A DNA stretch of 64,000 nucleotides from Bradyrhizobiaceae bacterium Ga0074131 (GCA_001464035.1 LNEC01000011.1:186001-250000); one strand, 5' to 3'; counted from the stretch's first letter, positions 53,496-63,103 are shown. Notes: generated from the sequence alone by a model not told the origin. Made by a program: numbers and translations.

Positions 53496-53717
53496 GGAAG
53501 TCCCAAAACAGATGTCGGAGAGGTCGAATCCAGGCAAAAGCCCGTCCGAGGAGGTCAGGGTTTACCCGACCCGGTCAGGCGCGGCAACCGAGTGCGGGGT
53601 TCATTCCGGCCGCCAGGACCTGCACCGAAACCGGAAAAGCGGCTGAAAAACGCGACCATCAAGCGGGCAATAGCCGAACACGATTGTCTATTCCCGAAGC
53701 ACGCCTATCTTGATCCC

Positions 53718-55196
53718 ATGACAATCCATTTCCCGTTCCAGAACACCTATACGGCGCTGCCGCCAAGCTTTTTCGCGCGCGTCGAGCCGACCCCGGTCGC
53801 CTCGCCGCGCCTGATCAAGCTGAACCGACCGTTGGCGATCCAGCTCGGCCTCGATCCCGACCTGCTCGACAGCCCCGAGGGAGCCGAGATCCTCGCTGGC
53901 AAGCGGGTCCCCGTTGGCGCCGATCCGATCGCGATGGCCTATGCCGGCCATCAGTTCGGCCATTTCGTCCCGCAGCTCGGGGACGGCCGCGCCATCCTGC
54001 TCGGCGAGGTGATCGATGCCGACGGCGTCCGCCGCGACATTCAGCTCAAGGGGTCCGGCCCGACGCCGTTTTCGCGCCGCGGCGATGGCCGCGCCGCGCT
54101 CGGCCCGGTGCTGCGCGAATACGTCGTCAGCGAGGCGATGGCAGCACTCGGCATTCCCACCACGCGGTCGCTCGCCGCCGTAATCACGGGCGAGAACGTG
54201 ATGCGCGAGATTCCGTTGCCCGGCGCCGTGCTGACCCGCGTGGCCTCCAGCCACATTCGGGTCGGCACTTTCCAGTATTTCGCGGCGCGCGGCGATACCG
54301 AGGGCGTGCGACGGCTGGCCGATCACGTCATTGCCAGGCACTACCCGCAGGTCGCCGAGTTCGACCGCCCCTATCGCGCGCTGCTCGAAGCCGTGCTCGA
54401 GCGGCAGGCCGATCTGGTCGCGCGCTGGCTGCTGGTCGGATTCATCCACGGCGTCATGAACACCGACAATTCCTCGATCTCGGGCGAGACCATCGATTAT
54501 GGCCCCTGCGCCTTCATGGATCACTACGACCCGGCAAAAGTGTTCAGCTCGATCGACGAACAAGGCCGCTACGCCTACGCCAACCAGCCGCGGATCGCGC
54601 TCTGGAACCTGACGCGCCTGGCGGAATGCCTGCTGCCGCTGTTGGCCGACGACAAGGACGAGGCGATCGAGGAAGCGCAGGCGGCGCTCGGCGGGTTCGC
54701 GGAGCGGTTCGCGTCAGCCTATCAGGCGGGCCTGCAAAAGAAGATCGGCCTGTTCACAACGCGCGATGGCGATGAAGCGCTGGTGCAGGACCTGCTGGAC
54801 GCGATGGCCAAAAACCAGGCCGACTTCACCCTGACGTTCCGGCGGCTGAGCGACGCGGTGCTGGGTCTCAAAGGCGATACCGAAGTCCGGCAACTGTTCG
54901 CCGAGCCCGCCGGCTACGACGAATGGGCGGCACGCTGGCGGCAACGGACCTCCGAGGAGCCGCAAGACCCCGCTGAGCGGCACGCCGCGATGCGGTCGGT
55001 CAATCCCGCCTTCATCCCGAGGAATCACAGGGTGGAAGCGGTCATCGAAGCCGCGGTTAACCGCGACGATTTCGCGCCGTTCGAAGAGTTGCTGGCGGTG
55101 TTGGCGAATCCGTACGAGGACCAGCCGGCCTTTGCCGGTTACGCCGATCCCCCGGAGCCGCACCAGCGGGTGCTGCAGACGTTTTGCGGGACGTGA
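53718..55196 (+). CDS. selO: SelO/YdiU protein adenylyltransferase
   Basis: A 492-residue pseudokinase-fold enzyme that transfers AMP to Ser/Thr/Tyr of target proteins. MAYAGHQFGHFVPQLGDGRA and DIQLKGSGPTPFSRRGDGRA are hallmark segments, and IHGVMNTDNSSISGETIDYG contains the metal-binding Asn/Asp residues. The last residues (QTFCGT) end in the conserved cysteine that redox-regulates SelO; it is Cys, not selenocysteine. ATG 53718 opens the family N-terminus. Confidence 0.92.
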   Translation: MTIHFPFQNTYTALPPSFFARVEPTPVASPRLIKLNRPLAIQLGLDPDLLDSPEGAEILAGKRVPVGADPIAMAYAGHQFGHFVPQLGDGRAILLGEVIDADGVRRDIQLKGSGPTPFSRRGDGRAALGPVLREYVVSEAMAALGIPTTRSLAAVITGENVMREIPLPGAVLTRVASSHIRVGTFQYFAARGDTEGVRRLADHVIARHYPQVAEFDRPYRALLEAVLERQADLVARWLLVGFIHGVMNTDNSSISGETIDYGPCAFMDHYDPAKVFSSIDEQGRYAYANQPRIALWNLTRLAECLLPLLADDKDEAIEEAQAALGGFAERFASAYQAGLQKKIGLFTTRDGDEALVQDLLDAMAKNQADFTLTFRRLSDAVLGLKGDTEVRQLFAEPAGYDEWAARWRQRTSEEPQDPAERHAAMRSVNPAFIPRNHRVEAVIEAAVNRDDFAPFEELLAVLANPYEDQPAFAGYADPPEPHQRVLQTFCGT

Positions 55197-55305
55197 GTTA
55201 ACCGTCCGTTCAACATTTCGACGGGCGCCCGCACGCTGCCCACGGGAATTAAGAATTGGGCAATGCGTTCCCTACAAGTCTAACGGCTTGGCTGGGGGAA
55301 CCATT

Positions 55306-55419
55306 ATGTTGGACGTGTTGGTATTTGAGTTCATGGGATTGGCGATGCTGGCACTCTGTGTTGTCGTACTGGCCTTGCCGTCGCAACGGAGGCCGTCGCG
55401 GCGGATCAGCGACTATTGA
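55306..55419 (+). CDS. 37-residue hydrophobic peptide
   Basis: [31 protein letters not shown] frame: one helix of about 20 residues and a basic tail ([10 protein letters not shown]). GGGGGAA lies seven bases before the ATG. A start, a good ribosome site and a membrane segment support it, but nothing else does. Confidence 0.45.
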   Translation: MLDVLVFEFMGLAMLALCVVVLALPSQRRPSRRISDY

Positions 55420-55570
55420 CCGCTGCAGAACCGAACCTGCGGCGGTTCGGACGGCCCCGAGTTCCGCCAAGCATCCCTGCCGGGCAGAAATGCAAGGCGA
55501 AATCGTCGCAAGACCCTTGACATATCAGCGCTTTCGGCCGAACGCGTCTCAAAAGCGTTATGGACCGTTC

Positions 55571-56719
55571 ATGGATCTGATTACCACCACCCCGGAACTG
55601 GCCGCGGCATGCGCCCGGCTCGCGAAACACCCGGTCATCACCGTCGATACCGAATTTCTGCGAGAAACCACCTACTATCCCCTGCTTTGCGTGGTGCAGA
55701 TGGCGAGTGCCGAGGAAGCGGTCGTGATCGACACGCTAGCCCAAGGGCTCGACCTCAAGCCGTTCTTCGAACTGATGGCGGACGAGAAGGTGCTGAAGGT
55801 CTTCCACGCCGCCCGGCAGGACATCGAGATCGTCTGGCACCAGTCCGGCACCATTCCGCACCCGATCTTCGACACACAGGTGGCGGCGATGGTGCTGGGC
55901 TACGGCGATTCCATTGCCTACGACCAGTTGGTCGAGCGCATCTGCGGACATCGGCCGGACAAGACTCACCGTTTCACCGACTGGTCGCGCCGGCCGCTCT
56001 CTGCCGAGCAGATGCACTACGCGGTGTCCGATGTGACCCATTTGCGCGAAGTGTTCGCAGCCCTCGATGCCGATCTCAAGAAGCGCGGCCGCAGCGAATG
56101 GGTGAGCGAGGAAATGGAAGTCCTGACCTCGCCGAAGACCTACGACTTTCACCCCGAACGCGCCTGGGAGCGGCTGAAGACGCGGGTGCGCAAGCCGAAG
56201 GAGCTGGCGGTGCTGATGGAGGTCGCGGCCTGGCGCGAGCAGGAGGCGCAGAGCCGCGACGTTCCGCGAAGTCGCGTGCTGAAGGATGATGCGGTCGGCG
56301 ACATCGCCACCCACGCGCCGACCAGCCTCGAACGTCTGGCCAATCTGCGCTCGCTGCCGAAAGGCTTCGACCGCTCGAAATGGGGCGCCGACATCGTGGC
56401 CGCCGTGCAGCGCGGCCTCGCGCGCGATCCGGCTTCCTTGCCGAAGATCGACAAGCCGCGCGGCAACTCAAATGGAGCGGCGATCGTCGAGCTCCTGAAG
56501 GTCCTGTTGCGCATGACCTCCGAGCGTCACGCCGTCGCCAGCAAGATCATCGCCACCGTCGACGATCTGGAACAGATCGCAGCAGATGATAGTGCCGATG
56601 TCGGCGCGCTGCGTGGCTGGCGCCGCGAATTGTTTGGCGAGGCGGCGCTGGGGCTGAAGCACGGCCGGCTGGCACTCGCGATCGACAAAGGCCGGGTCAT
56701 CAGGGTCGATCGAGCCTAG
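55571..56719 (+). CDS. rnd: ribonuclease D
   Basis: A 382-residue 3'-to-5' exoribonuclease of tRNA and small-RNA maturation. The DEDD residues are visible: [26 protein letters not shown], and [10 protein letters not shown]. An HRDC helical domain follows ([20 protein letters not shown]), with a second HRDC-like segment at the C-terminus. The ATG at 55571 opens the exonuclease domain. Confidence 0.94.
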   Translation: MDLITTTPELAAACARLAKHPVITVDTEFLRETTYYPLLCVVQMASAEEAVVIDTLAQGLDLKPFFELMADEKVLKVFHAARQDIEIVWHQSGTIPHPIFDTQVAAMVLGYGDSIAYDQLVERICGHRPDKTHRFTDWSRRPLSAEQMHYAVSDVTHLREVFAALDADLKKRGRSEWVSEEMEVLTSPKTYDFHPERAWERLKTRVRKPKELAVLMEVAAWREQEAQSRDVPRSRVLKDDAVGDIATHAPTSLERLANLRSLPKGFDRSKWGADIVAAVQRGLARDPASLPKIDKPRGNSNGAAIVELLKVLLRMTSERHAVASKIIATVDDLEQIAADDSADVGALRGWRRELFGEAALGLKHGRLALAIDKGRVIRVDRA

Positions 56720-56743
56720 AAGCCTCCCCTCAGGGAGGTCCAA

Positions 56744-57322
56744 TCACGCCGAAATCACCGTATTGGCTTCGATCAGACCGGCGCTCTGCACGATGCCGGC
56801 GAAATTGCCGATCACATTCACGACTGCCAGCTTGTAGGAGGCGGCGTCGCCAATCCCCTGGCGACGGCAGGCGACGGCATCGCTGACCACCTGGTACCGG
56901 TGACTGCGGTGAAACCCGTCGATGACGGTCGACATGATGGTTTCATCGAGGGAGAATCCCGACACCACGCAGCGCGTGTTTTTCATGTTCGCCATGTATT
57001 CGGCGAACCGCGACGAACTGTACGCCGACGGCAGCGGATGCTCGAACGCAAGCTCTCCGGGCCTCGGCTTCAGGTCGGCGATCCAATCCGTCAGATTCGA
57101 CGCCGGATTGAACCACGCGGCCTGGGCAATTCGCTTCAGGTGGAGGATCGGCCAGAGATTGCCGCGCCAAAGCGTCATCAATTCGCGACAACGCGCCGTA
57201 ATCGCCTCGGCGTCGGCGATGACGTGGCGGCGGCCTTCGGTGAGGTATTCCGTCTGCAAATCCGCGCAGATCAGGATCGGCGGATCGTCATGAACGGAGG
57301 CCGCCAGTTTGGAATGGGTCAT
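56744..57322 (-). CDS. isochorismatase-like protein without the catalytic cysteine
   Basis: A 192-residue cysteine-hydrolase fold. ILICADLQTEYL supplies the Asp and ILHLKRIAQAAW the Lys, but the nucleophile position in CVVSGFSLDETIMSTVIDGF is Thr where the family has Cys (GxxxxxC). It may therefore be inactive as a hydrolase, or use another mechanism. It is last in an operon with two GNAT-like genes (9 and 20-base spacings/overlaps), divergent from a LysR-type regulator. Confidence 0.82.
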   Translation of the reverse strand: MTHSKLAASVHDDPPILICADLQTEYLTEGRRHVIADAEAITARCRELMTLWRGNLWPILHLKRIAQAAWFNPASNLTDWIADLKPRPGELAFEHPLPSAYSSSRFAEYMANMKNTRCVVSGFSLDETIMSTVIDGFHRSHRYQVVSDAVACRRQGIGDAASYKLAVVNVIGNFAGIVQSAGLIEANTVISA

Positions 57323-57331
57323 CGCCGAAAC

Positions 57332-57946
57332 TCAAGCGGTGCGCAGCGGCGAGGTCACGGGGCGCCCCGCTGAAATGTCGAGAACGCCGGGCCTGTCCCA
57401 GTCGCCTTCCGGCCGAATGATCACGTAGGGGTCGCTGTCGAGCGTGATGGCGTCGTCGGTGGGCTCGATGTCGAGCACCATTTCGGTATAGGAGAAATCA
57501 GAAAAGGTAATCTTGCGGTTGTGGCCAAGCGGCTTGGCGCCAAAATGGGCCCAGAAGTCCACCAGGCGGTCCTGCGCCTGGCCGTAGATCTTCCGAAACC
57601 CCTTGCGCCTGACATAGTCGACGCTGGCCTGCACCAGCTTGAAGGACACGCGCGAGCGCCGGAACTGGTGACGCACGGCAAGACGCTCGACCTTGGCGAA
57701 CTCACCGAAGAACCGCACCCGCAGGCAGCCGGCAGGCTCGGTTCCGACAAATCCAAGAAAGTGCGCCGCGACCAGATCGTTGCCGTCGAATTCCTCCTCG
57801 ATCGGGCAATCCTGCTCGGCGAGATAAACTGCGGCCCGGATCGCGGTCACCAGCATCAGGTCATTGGGGTCGCGCGCGATACGGATCGTGATCGAGCGCG
57901 ATGGCGTCTTCATTGAAGCTGGAATGTTAGTGCCGTGCATCTGCAA
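57332..57946 (-). CDS. GNAT family N-acetyltransferase
   Basis: A 204-residue protein with the GNAT core: SITIRIARDPNDLMLVTAIR, CLRVRFFGEFAKVERLAVRH (beta-4) and QFRRSRVSFKLVQASVDYVR (motif A-like, with the Q/RxxGxG/A loop partly changed). Probably an N-acyltransferase. It overlaps the gene before it by 20 bp and precedes the isochorismatase-like gene by 9 bp. An internal ATG 11 codons on is a possible start. Confidence 0.82.
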   Translation of the reverse strand: MQMHGTNIPASMKTPSRSITIRIARDPNDLMLVTAIRAAVYLAEQDCPIEEEFDGNDLVAAHFLGFVGTEPAGCLRVRFFGEFAKVERLAVRHQFRRSRVSFKLVQASVDYVRRKGFRKIYGQAQDRLVDFWAHFGAKPLGHNRKITFSDFSYTEMVLDIEPTDDAITLDSDPYVIIRPEGDWDRPGVLDISAGRPVTSPLRTA

Positions 57947-58550
57947 AGCTCCTCGCCGGTTGGGCTGTTGGTACGTTCAGCGGGACGCGGTTCCAGGGGC
58001 GCTGGTAGCGCCAGAGTTCGTGCTGATAGCTCGGGACCGGTTCGAAGCCGATCGCGATCATCAGGTTGCGTCCGTCCGCGCTGGAGGGTTGGGCATAGAG
58101 ATCGGCCGGCGCCAGCCGCTGCCTGGAAAGATGCGTAGACACATTTCCCAATCCCGCCATCGCCTTGCCCATCCCGGCGATCGCCCACACATAGATGGCG
58201 GACACCTCCTCGGACGAACCGGCGAGCAGTCCAATTTCCGGATGGGTCAAACTGATATCGTCAAGAATGAGGGCATCGTGACCCCGGCTGTTGAGATAGA
58301 GAAACGCGACCGCCCCCAGCAATTTGCTCTTTCGACTGAACGTCAGGATGCTGCTGGGGTCGAACGTGTAGTATCTCTCGAGATCAGGTTCCGTTATTCG
58401 AACTCCGGGCACCAACCGGTTCGCCATGTCGGCAAGCGCACCGAGGTCGGAGCGCCGCGCGGGCTGAACGGCGATCTCAGCATTCCTGGGCAGCAGATCG
58501 AAATCGCGTTTCGCGGTCAAAGAGGCCCTTTCCATAACCAAATCGCGCAT
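57927..58550 (-). CDS. GNAT-like protein
   Basis: A 207-residue protein of the acetyltransferase fold: AVQPARRSDLGALADMANRL, KLLGAVAFLYLNSRGHDALI, DDISLTHPEIG, and a C-terminal RNLMIAIGFEPVPSYQHELW which is the usual closing part of the fold. Motif A is poorly conserved. It is the first gene of the three-gene operon running to 56744. Confidence 0.7.
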   Translation of the reverse strand: MRDLVMERASLTAKRDFDLLPRNAEIAVQPARRSDLGALADMANRLVPGVRITEPDLERYYTFDPSSILTFSRKSKLLGAVAFLYLNSRGHDALILDDISLTHPEIGLLAGSSEEVSAIYVWAIAGMGKAMAGLGNVSTHLSRQRLAPADLYAQPSSADGRNLMIAIGFEPVPSYQHELWRYQRPWNRVPLNVPTAQPARSFADARH

Positions 58551-58561
58551 CTATCGTCACT

Positions 58562-58593
58562 CCTGCCTCTGGGCTAGCACCATAGCGGGCAGG
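58562..58593. promoter_or_regulatory. inverted repeat in the LysR/GNAT divergent promoter region
   Basis: CCTGCC (58562-58567) and GGCAGG (58588-58593) flank a 20-base centre inside the 53-bp gap between two divergent genes. This is where a LysR-type regulator would bind to control both. Confidence 0.4.
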
Positions 58594-58603
58594 GATTTGG
58601 AGT

Positions 58604-59641
58604 ATGCAGCAACTATTGCACCGGGGTGCTGCAGGGACGCAGCACCGGACCGATGAAGTTCTGGATGCGTCCTGGGATGACCTGCGATCGTTTCTGGCGT
58701 GCGCGAGGTACAAGAGTTTTCGCAATGCTGCGGAGGGACTCGGTCTTACCAGCACCACGCTGATGCGCCGGATCGACCGGCTCGAAGACTCCATTGGCTG
58801 CAGGTTGTTTCTGCGCGACCAGAGCGGCCTGACGCTGAGCGCCGAGGGCGCGGCCATGATCGGTGACGTGATGGAAATGGAACGTCACGCCTTCAATATT
58901 TTCCGGCGCGCGGCTCGGTCAGACGATACCGCCGGTACGGTCCGCGTCGCCGTTACCGAGGGGCCCGGCAATTTCTGGATTCTTCCGCGACTGATCGACT
59001 TCCAGAAAACCTACCGCAAGATCACCGTCGACCTTCGCTGTGCAATGGAGCAAGCCGATGTTGCAAGGCTGGAAGCGGACATCGCCATCCAGCTCGAGCG
59101 GCCGACCAACCCCGATCTCATCATCACCAAGCTCGGCCGGCTACACATCCATGCCTTTGTTTCGGAAGGGTACCGCAAGCTTCACGGCTCCCCTACCCTC
59201 GCCGATATCCGGAATCACCGACTGGTCATCCAGCAGGCGCCGCAAATCGACGATTCCGCCTATGCCCGGGTTCTGGGGCTGACATCGCTGGAAGGCATTG
59301 TCGGCATCAAGACCAATTCGAGCATCGGCGTTCTGTACGCCGTGGAACGAGGCGCAGGGATGGGATTCCTGCCGACATCGTCGGTCGCGCTGGGAGCGGC
59401 CCTGGTCCCCGTCGATCTCGGCGTCCATCATCACGCCGATCTCTGGCTCACCTACCACAAGGAATTTCGCAACTCCGACCGGCACAAGATCGTCATCGAC
59501 TGGTTGAAGAAAATATTCGACCCAAGAACCCATCCCTGCTTCAAGGACGAATTCATTCATCCGAATGACCTCGTGCCGCTGATGGCGGCGTCACGGACGA
59601 ATTTCGGTATGCAGGGATACGTGGCAGCGGGCCCGGCCTGA
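58604..59641 (+). CDS. LysR-type transcriptional regulator
   Basis: A 345-residue regulator. The winged HTH is at about residues 24-82 (DDLRSFLACARYKSFRNAAE and TTLMRRIDRLEDSIGCRLFL); the ligand-binding part begins near 110 (GTVRVAVTEGPGNFWILPRL). The N-terminal 20 residues are extra. The C-terminus extends beyond the usual 300. GGAG precedes the ATG. It diverges from the GNAT/GNAT/isochorismatase operon with 53 bp between, the normal arrangement of a LysR activator with its target. Confidence 0.9.
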   Translation: MQQLLHRGAAGTQHRTDEVLDASWDDLRSFLACARYKSFRNAAEGLGLTSTTLMRRIDRLEDSIGCRLFLRDQSGLTLSAEGAAMIGDVMEMERHAFNIFRRAARSDDTAGTVRVAVTEGPGNFWILPRLIDFQKTYRKITVDLRCAMEQADVARLEADIAIQLERPTNPDLIITKLGRLHIHAFVSEGYRKLHGSPTLADIRNHRLVIQQAPQIDDSAYARVLGLTSLEGIVGIKTNSSIGVLYAVERGAGMGFLPTSSVALGAALVPVDLGVHHHADLWLTYHKEFRNSDRHKIVIDWLKKIFDPRTHPCFKDEFIHPNDLVPLMAASRTNFGMQGYVAAGPA

Positions 59642-59686
59642 CCAGCCGTTCAGGCGCCGGCGCCGCGCATGGTAATCGCGCTGCCG

Positions 59687-60832
59687 CTACCATTTGAACT
59701 CGACCCCCAGGGTGCCCTGGTGCGACTGCATCGCCGCGCGATACTTGCCGTCATAGTTGAGATAAAGGCGTGCGGTGTTGCTCAGGCTGAGCGACGCGGA
59801 CGCGCCGGCGTCGGCGCCATAGCGGCTTTCGCCAATACCCTGCACCGCGATACTCTGGGTGCCGAGGCTGACCGTGACCGCGCCGAAATTCTGCGCGACA
59901 TTGTCGACAAACTTGCCGTAGGCCGACAGGTCGAGAATTTTCTGATCGAAGATCCAGTAGCGTCCGATTTCCGCGCCGATCAGGAGGCGCGCGCGCTCTG
60001 CGACGGCGCCCGATGCCATCAACGGATCGAGGCCGCCGATCTCTTGGAGCGATCCGGTGGAGGCGCGCACATATTCGAACGCGGCCTTCGGCACGATGCG
60101 GCTATGGTCGATGCTCCAGTAATAGCTGAGTTCGCTCAGGGCGCCATCGAGACGGGCGTGGTAGCCGGCAGTTGCCAAACCGAAGCCGGTGTCGCGGCTG
60201 GAATTGACTTTTCCGAAACCGTGAACCAGCGCGACGGCCCAGGTCCACGGCCCCTTGTCGACCGAGGCATTGAAACCGAACTGCGTGAGATCCAGGGTTG
60301 CCGACTGCAACGCCAGCGGAATGTCGATGGCGGTGTGACTTTGATCGACGGAAATACCGGCATTGACGCCGGGCGCGATTCGCGCCCCTACCCCCGCAAC
60401 CCCGCCATAGGTGCGGCGGCGATCGCCGGCGAAATAGCTGAGCGGGCCGGTCGTGGCCGACAATCCGTAAACCTCTGCCCAACTGCGGAACCGCGGCGCC
60501 TCCGTGTTCTCGGATGCGCCGCCACCGGCCGGGTTGCTTCGCAGCGCCTTGCCGAAACCGGACGTTGCCTGGTTGCCTAAGCGCTCCAGAAAGTTGCTGC
60601 CGAGGTTCGCCACGGTGGAGCCGGCCGAAAGAGCGGAACCGATCGCCGTCGGTGTCAGGCTCGCTGTCGGATTTGGCGTCGGTGTCGGCGTTGGCATTGG
60701 CGTTGGACCAGGTGACTGGGCCTGGGCCCGGGAAACGGCTGCGACGGCGAATAGCAATGCCATCGCCATGATCCGCACCCGACGGTGGCCGGCTCCAGTT
60801 TTACTTGCTCGCCAAGGCCCTGAGCAGCGCAT
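59687..60832 (-). CDS. autotransporter-type outer-membrane beta-barrel protein
   Basis: About 381 residues. A signal peptide (MAMALLFAVAAVSRAQAQ) and a short repeat PTPMPTPTPTPNPT are followed by a linker and a C-terminal barrel of alternating strands (AEVYGLSATTGPLSYFAG, VGARIAPGVNAGISVDQSHT, ... GTLGVEFKW). The terminal aromatic residue is the outer-membrane assembly signal. There is no passenger domain of any size, so it may be a bare barrel porin or adhesin anchor. Starts at 60883, 60832 and 60769 are possible. Confidence 0.78.
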   Translation of the reverse strand: MRCSGPWRASKTGAGHRRVRIMAMALLFAVAAVSRAQAQSPGPTPMPTPTPTPNPTASLTPTAIGSALSAGSTVANLGSNFLERLGNQATSGFGKALRSNPAGGGASENTEAPRFRSWAEVYGLSATTGPLSYFAGDRRRTYGGVAGVGARIAPGVNAGISVDQSHTAIDIPLALQSATLDLTQFGFNASVDKGPWTWAVALVHGFGKVNSSRDTGFGLATAGYHARLDGALSELSYYWSIDHSRIVPKAAFEYVRASTGSLQEIGGLDPLMASGAVAERARLLIGAEIGRYWIFDQKILDLSAYGKFVDNVAQNFGAVTVSLGTQSIAVQGIGESRYGADAGASASLSLSNTARLYLNYDGKYRAAMQSHQGTLGVEFKW

Positions 60833-61200
60833 GAAATCCAATCCTGGAAGGAGCGCCAGCTCGAGAAAGACGCCAAATTCCATCGCCCACGCCGATTTGC
60901 GCTGAGTTGGCCGGCAGCGTCAATCGGTCAAGCCGAGCCGCAGGCCCCGATAGCCGGCGTTGTTGTTCCGCTGCCACAGCCGGTGATGGACAGAGCCTGT
61001 CCCTGACTCGATTTCCCGAGCCTCGCCAGTCTTGCTAACCCAAAGATTTCGTGTAGCAATATCAGGTACAATCGGATTTTGGCCGTTCGACTGTGCGTTT
61101 CGCGACTTGGAAATTCAGCACACCTCCGGAAGCCCGCTTGTGGCGTGGCACGCAAAATGCGTGGCCGCGTCTTTTTTATGTCTAGACCAGGAGACAGGCG
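60833..61200. other. upstream region of cspA with hairpin
   Basis: No gene seen. CACGCA-AAA-TGCGTG at about 61149-61163 is a perfect hairpin, followed eight bases later by TTTTTT, about 40 nt before cspA. The same place reads TGGCACGCAAAATGC, a sigma-54-like arrangement with a weak -12. A cold-shock leader with a regulatory hairpin is the simplest reading. Confidence 0.35.
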
Positions 61201-61404
61201 ATGCAAAAAGGCACCGTCAAGTGGTTCAACCCGACCAAGGGTTATGGGTTCATCAAGCCGATGGCCGGCGATAAGGACGTGTTCGTCCATATCTCGGCGG
61301 TCGAGCGTGCCGGGCTCTCGACCCTCAACGAAAATCAGGTAGTCGAGTACGAGCTTGTGGAAAATCGGGGAAAGAGTTCCGCGGAAAACCTGAAGGTTTC
61401 GTAG
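61201..61404 (+). CDS. cspA: cold-shock protein
   Basis: A 67-residue OB-fold RNA chaperone. GTVKWFNPTKGYGFIKP contains RNP1 (KGYGFI), and DVFVHISAVERAG contains RNP2 (VFVHI). It would unwind RNA structure in the cytoplasm, often after cold shock. AGGAG lies eight bases before the ATG, and a textbook terminator follows at 61440-61466. It is a single gene. Confidence 0.96.
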   Translation: MQKGTVKWFNPTKGYGFIKPMAGDKDVFVHISAVERAGLSTLNENQVVEYELVENRGKSSAENLKVS

Positions 61405-61439
61405 ACTTCGCAACGATCAACGCAAGCCATCCTGATGCA

Positions 61440-61466
61440 CCCCCGGCCCACGCCGGGGGATTTTTG
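61440..61466 (+). terminator. intrinsic terminator of cspA
   Basis: CCCCCGG-CCCACG-CCGGGGG stem-loop followed by ATTTTTG, 35 bp past the cspA stop. Confidence 0.92.
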
Positions 61467-61483
61467 TTCGGCGCTCCAGGACC

Positions 61484-62413
61484 TCAAGTGGCTAGCATCC
61501 GACGCTCGCGCGCCCGAATGATGCCGACGACGGTCTCATTGACGGGCGTTGGTACCCCGAGCGGCTTGCCGAGGCGCGGGATCGCGCCATTGATGGCGTC
61601 CACCTCACAGCGGCGGCCCGCATTGTAGTCGAGCAGCATAGACGGCCGCGCGTCGGGAATCTTGCCGCCGAGTTTGCGGATGTGCTCGATCGGATCGCCG
61701 ACGTTGAGCCTGACACCGGAAGCCTTCGCCACCGCGACCGCCTCTTCGGCGCAGCCCCGCGCCACGCCCCAGGCGTCGGCATCGCCCAGGATTTCCCCGA
61801 TAGTCAGCCCGGTGGTGCATGATGTTCCGGAAAAGGCGACGTTCATGATCAGCTTTTCCCAGATCATCTGCTTGATGTCGTCGAACAGGGCAACCTTGAA
61901 GCCGGCCTGTTCCCATATCTTCGCCGAGGCCTGCAGGAGTTGCTTCGGCAACCCGGCAAAGGCGCCGAACCGGATCATCTCCATGCCATTGTGATGGGCA
62001 TGGCCGGGCGCCCGTATCGACGCACCGAACCCGCCGACGACGCCGACGGCGATACGGTCGGCGCCCAGGATCGGAGCGGCGATCTCCGGCGACCCCAGCC
62101 CGTTCTGGATGGTCTGCACGATTGTCTCGGAACCCAGCAGCGGGAGGCAGGACCGCGCCGCCGCCTCCACGTCGAATGCCTTCGTGGCGATGATGACGAG
62201 ATCGCACGGCCCGATGCCGTCCGTCGTCGTCGAGGCATGAATCGGCACCGTGCGGTCGCCGCTGGCGCCCTCGCAGCGCAGGCCATTGGAGGCCATCGCT
62301 GCGGCGTGATCGGGCCACAGTGTCACCGCGTGAACCTCGTGGCCCGCATCGACCATGAGTGCGGCATAGACCGATCCCATGGCGCCGCAGCCGACAATCG
62401 CAATCTTGGCCAT
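61484..62413 (-). CDS. 2-dehydropantoate 2-reductase family protein
   Basis: A 309-residue ApbA/PanE reductase. MAKIAIVGCGAMGSVYAALM binds NADP; MIWEKLIMNVAFSGTSCTTG contains the catalytic Lys and Asn; DARPSMLLDYNAGRRCEVDA contains the substrate-binding Ser/Asp stretch that is better conserved here than in the paralogue at 16549. GGAGAA precedes ATG 62413. It follows purN on the same strand (32 bp). Confidence 0.87.
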   Translation of the reverse strand: MAKIAIVGCGAMGSVYAALMVDAGHEVHAVTLWPDHAAAMASNGLRCEGASGDRTVPIHASTTTDGIGPCDLVIIATKAFDVEAAARSCLPLLGSETIVQTIQNGLGSPEIAAPILGADRIAVGVVGGFGASIRAPGHAHHNGMEMIRFGAFAGLPKQLLQASAKIWEQAGFKVALFDDIKQMIWEKLIMNVAFSGTSCTTGLTIGEILGDADAWGVARGCAEEAVAVAKASGVRLNVGDPIEHIRKLGGKIPDARPSMLLDYNAGRRCEVDAINGAIPRLGKPLGVPTPVNETVVGIIRARERRMLAT

Positions 62414-62445
62414 CTTGTTCTCCGTGCAGGCCGCCGGCACAAATT

Positions 62446-63099
62446 CTAGGATGCCGCGGGCGAGATCAACACACCGCCGGTGCCGGCGCTGCCTTCGGTC
62501 TTGCAGATATCGCCTTCGAGACGCGCTCGGCCACCGGCGAGCAGCCGCAGCGCATCAGGATAGATACGGTGCTCGATGCCGAGGATGCGCTCCGCCAGCG
62601 TCTCCGGCGTGTCATCTTCGACGACCGCGATAGCGCCCTGCATCAGGATCGGACCGGCGTCGGTTTCCGCAGTGACGAAATGCACGGTGGCGCCGGAAAT
62701 CCTCACGCCCGCGCGCAGGGCCTGGCCTTGCGGATCGAGACCCGGAAACGAAGGCAGCAGCGAAGGATGAATGTTGAGCATCCGGCCATACCAATGCTGC
62801 ACGAACCCGGCCGTAAACAGCCGCATGAAGCCGCCGAGGCAAATCAGTTCGACGCGGTACTTGTCCAGCGCCGCCTGCAGCACCGCCTCGAATGCCGCAC
62901 GGTCTTTGCCGAATGGTTTGCTTTCGATCGTGACCGCCGCAATGCCGCCGGCCTTGGCGCGCTCCAGCCCGCCGGCATCGGCGCGGTTGGAAATCACCAC
63001 CACGATCTCGGCCGGAAAATCCTTGGCGCGTGCGGCCTCGATCAGGGCGGCCATGTTGGATCCGCGGCCGGAAATCAGGATGGCGACACGGCGCTTCAT
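62446..63099 (-). CDS. purN: phosphoribosylglycinamide formyltransferase
   Basis: A 217-residue enzyme of purine synthesis that formylates GAR with 10-formyl-tetrahydrofolate. AILISGRGSNMAALIEAARA binds the phosphate, MLNIHPSLLPSFPGLDP holds the catalytic Asn/His, and VTAETDAGPILMQGAI the Asp. The C-terminus is normal length. It lies 4 bp after purM, as in many alphaproteobacteria. Confidence 0.96.
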   Translation of the reverse strand: MKRRVAILISGRGSNMAALIEAARAKDFPAEIVVVISNRADAGGLERAKAGGIAAVTIESKPFGKDRAAFEAVLQAALDKYRVELICLGGFMRLFTAGFVQHWYGRMLNIHPSLLPSFPGLDPQGQALRAGVRISGATVHFVTAETDAGPILMQGAIAVVEDDTPETLAERILGIEHRIYPDALRLLAGGRARLEGDICKTEGSAGTGGVLISPAAS

Positions 63100-63103
63100 G
63101 GCC

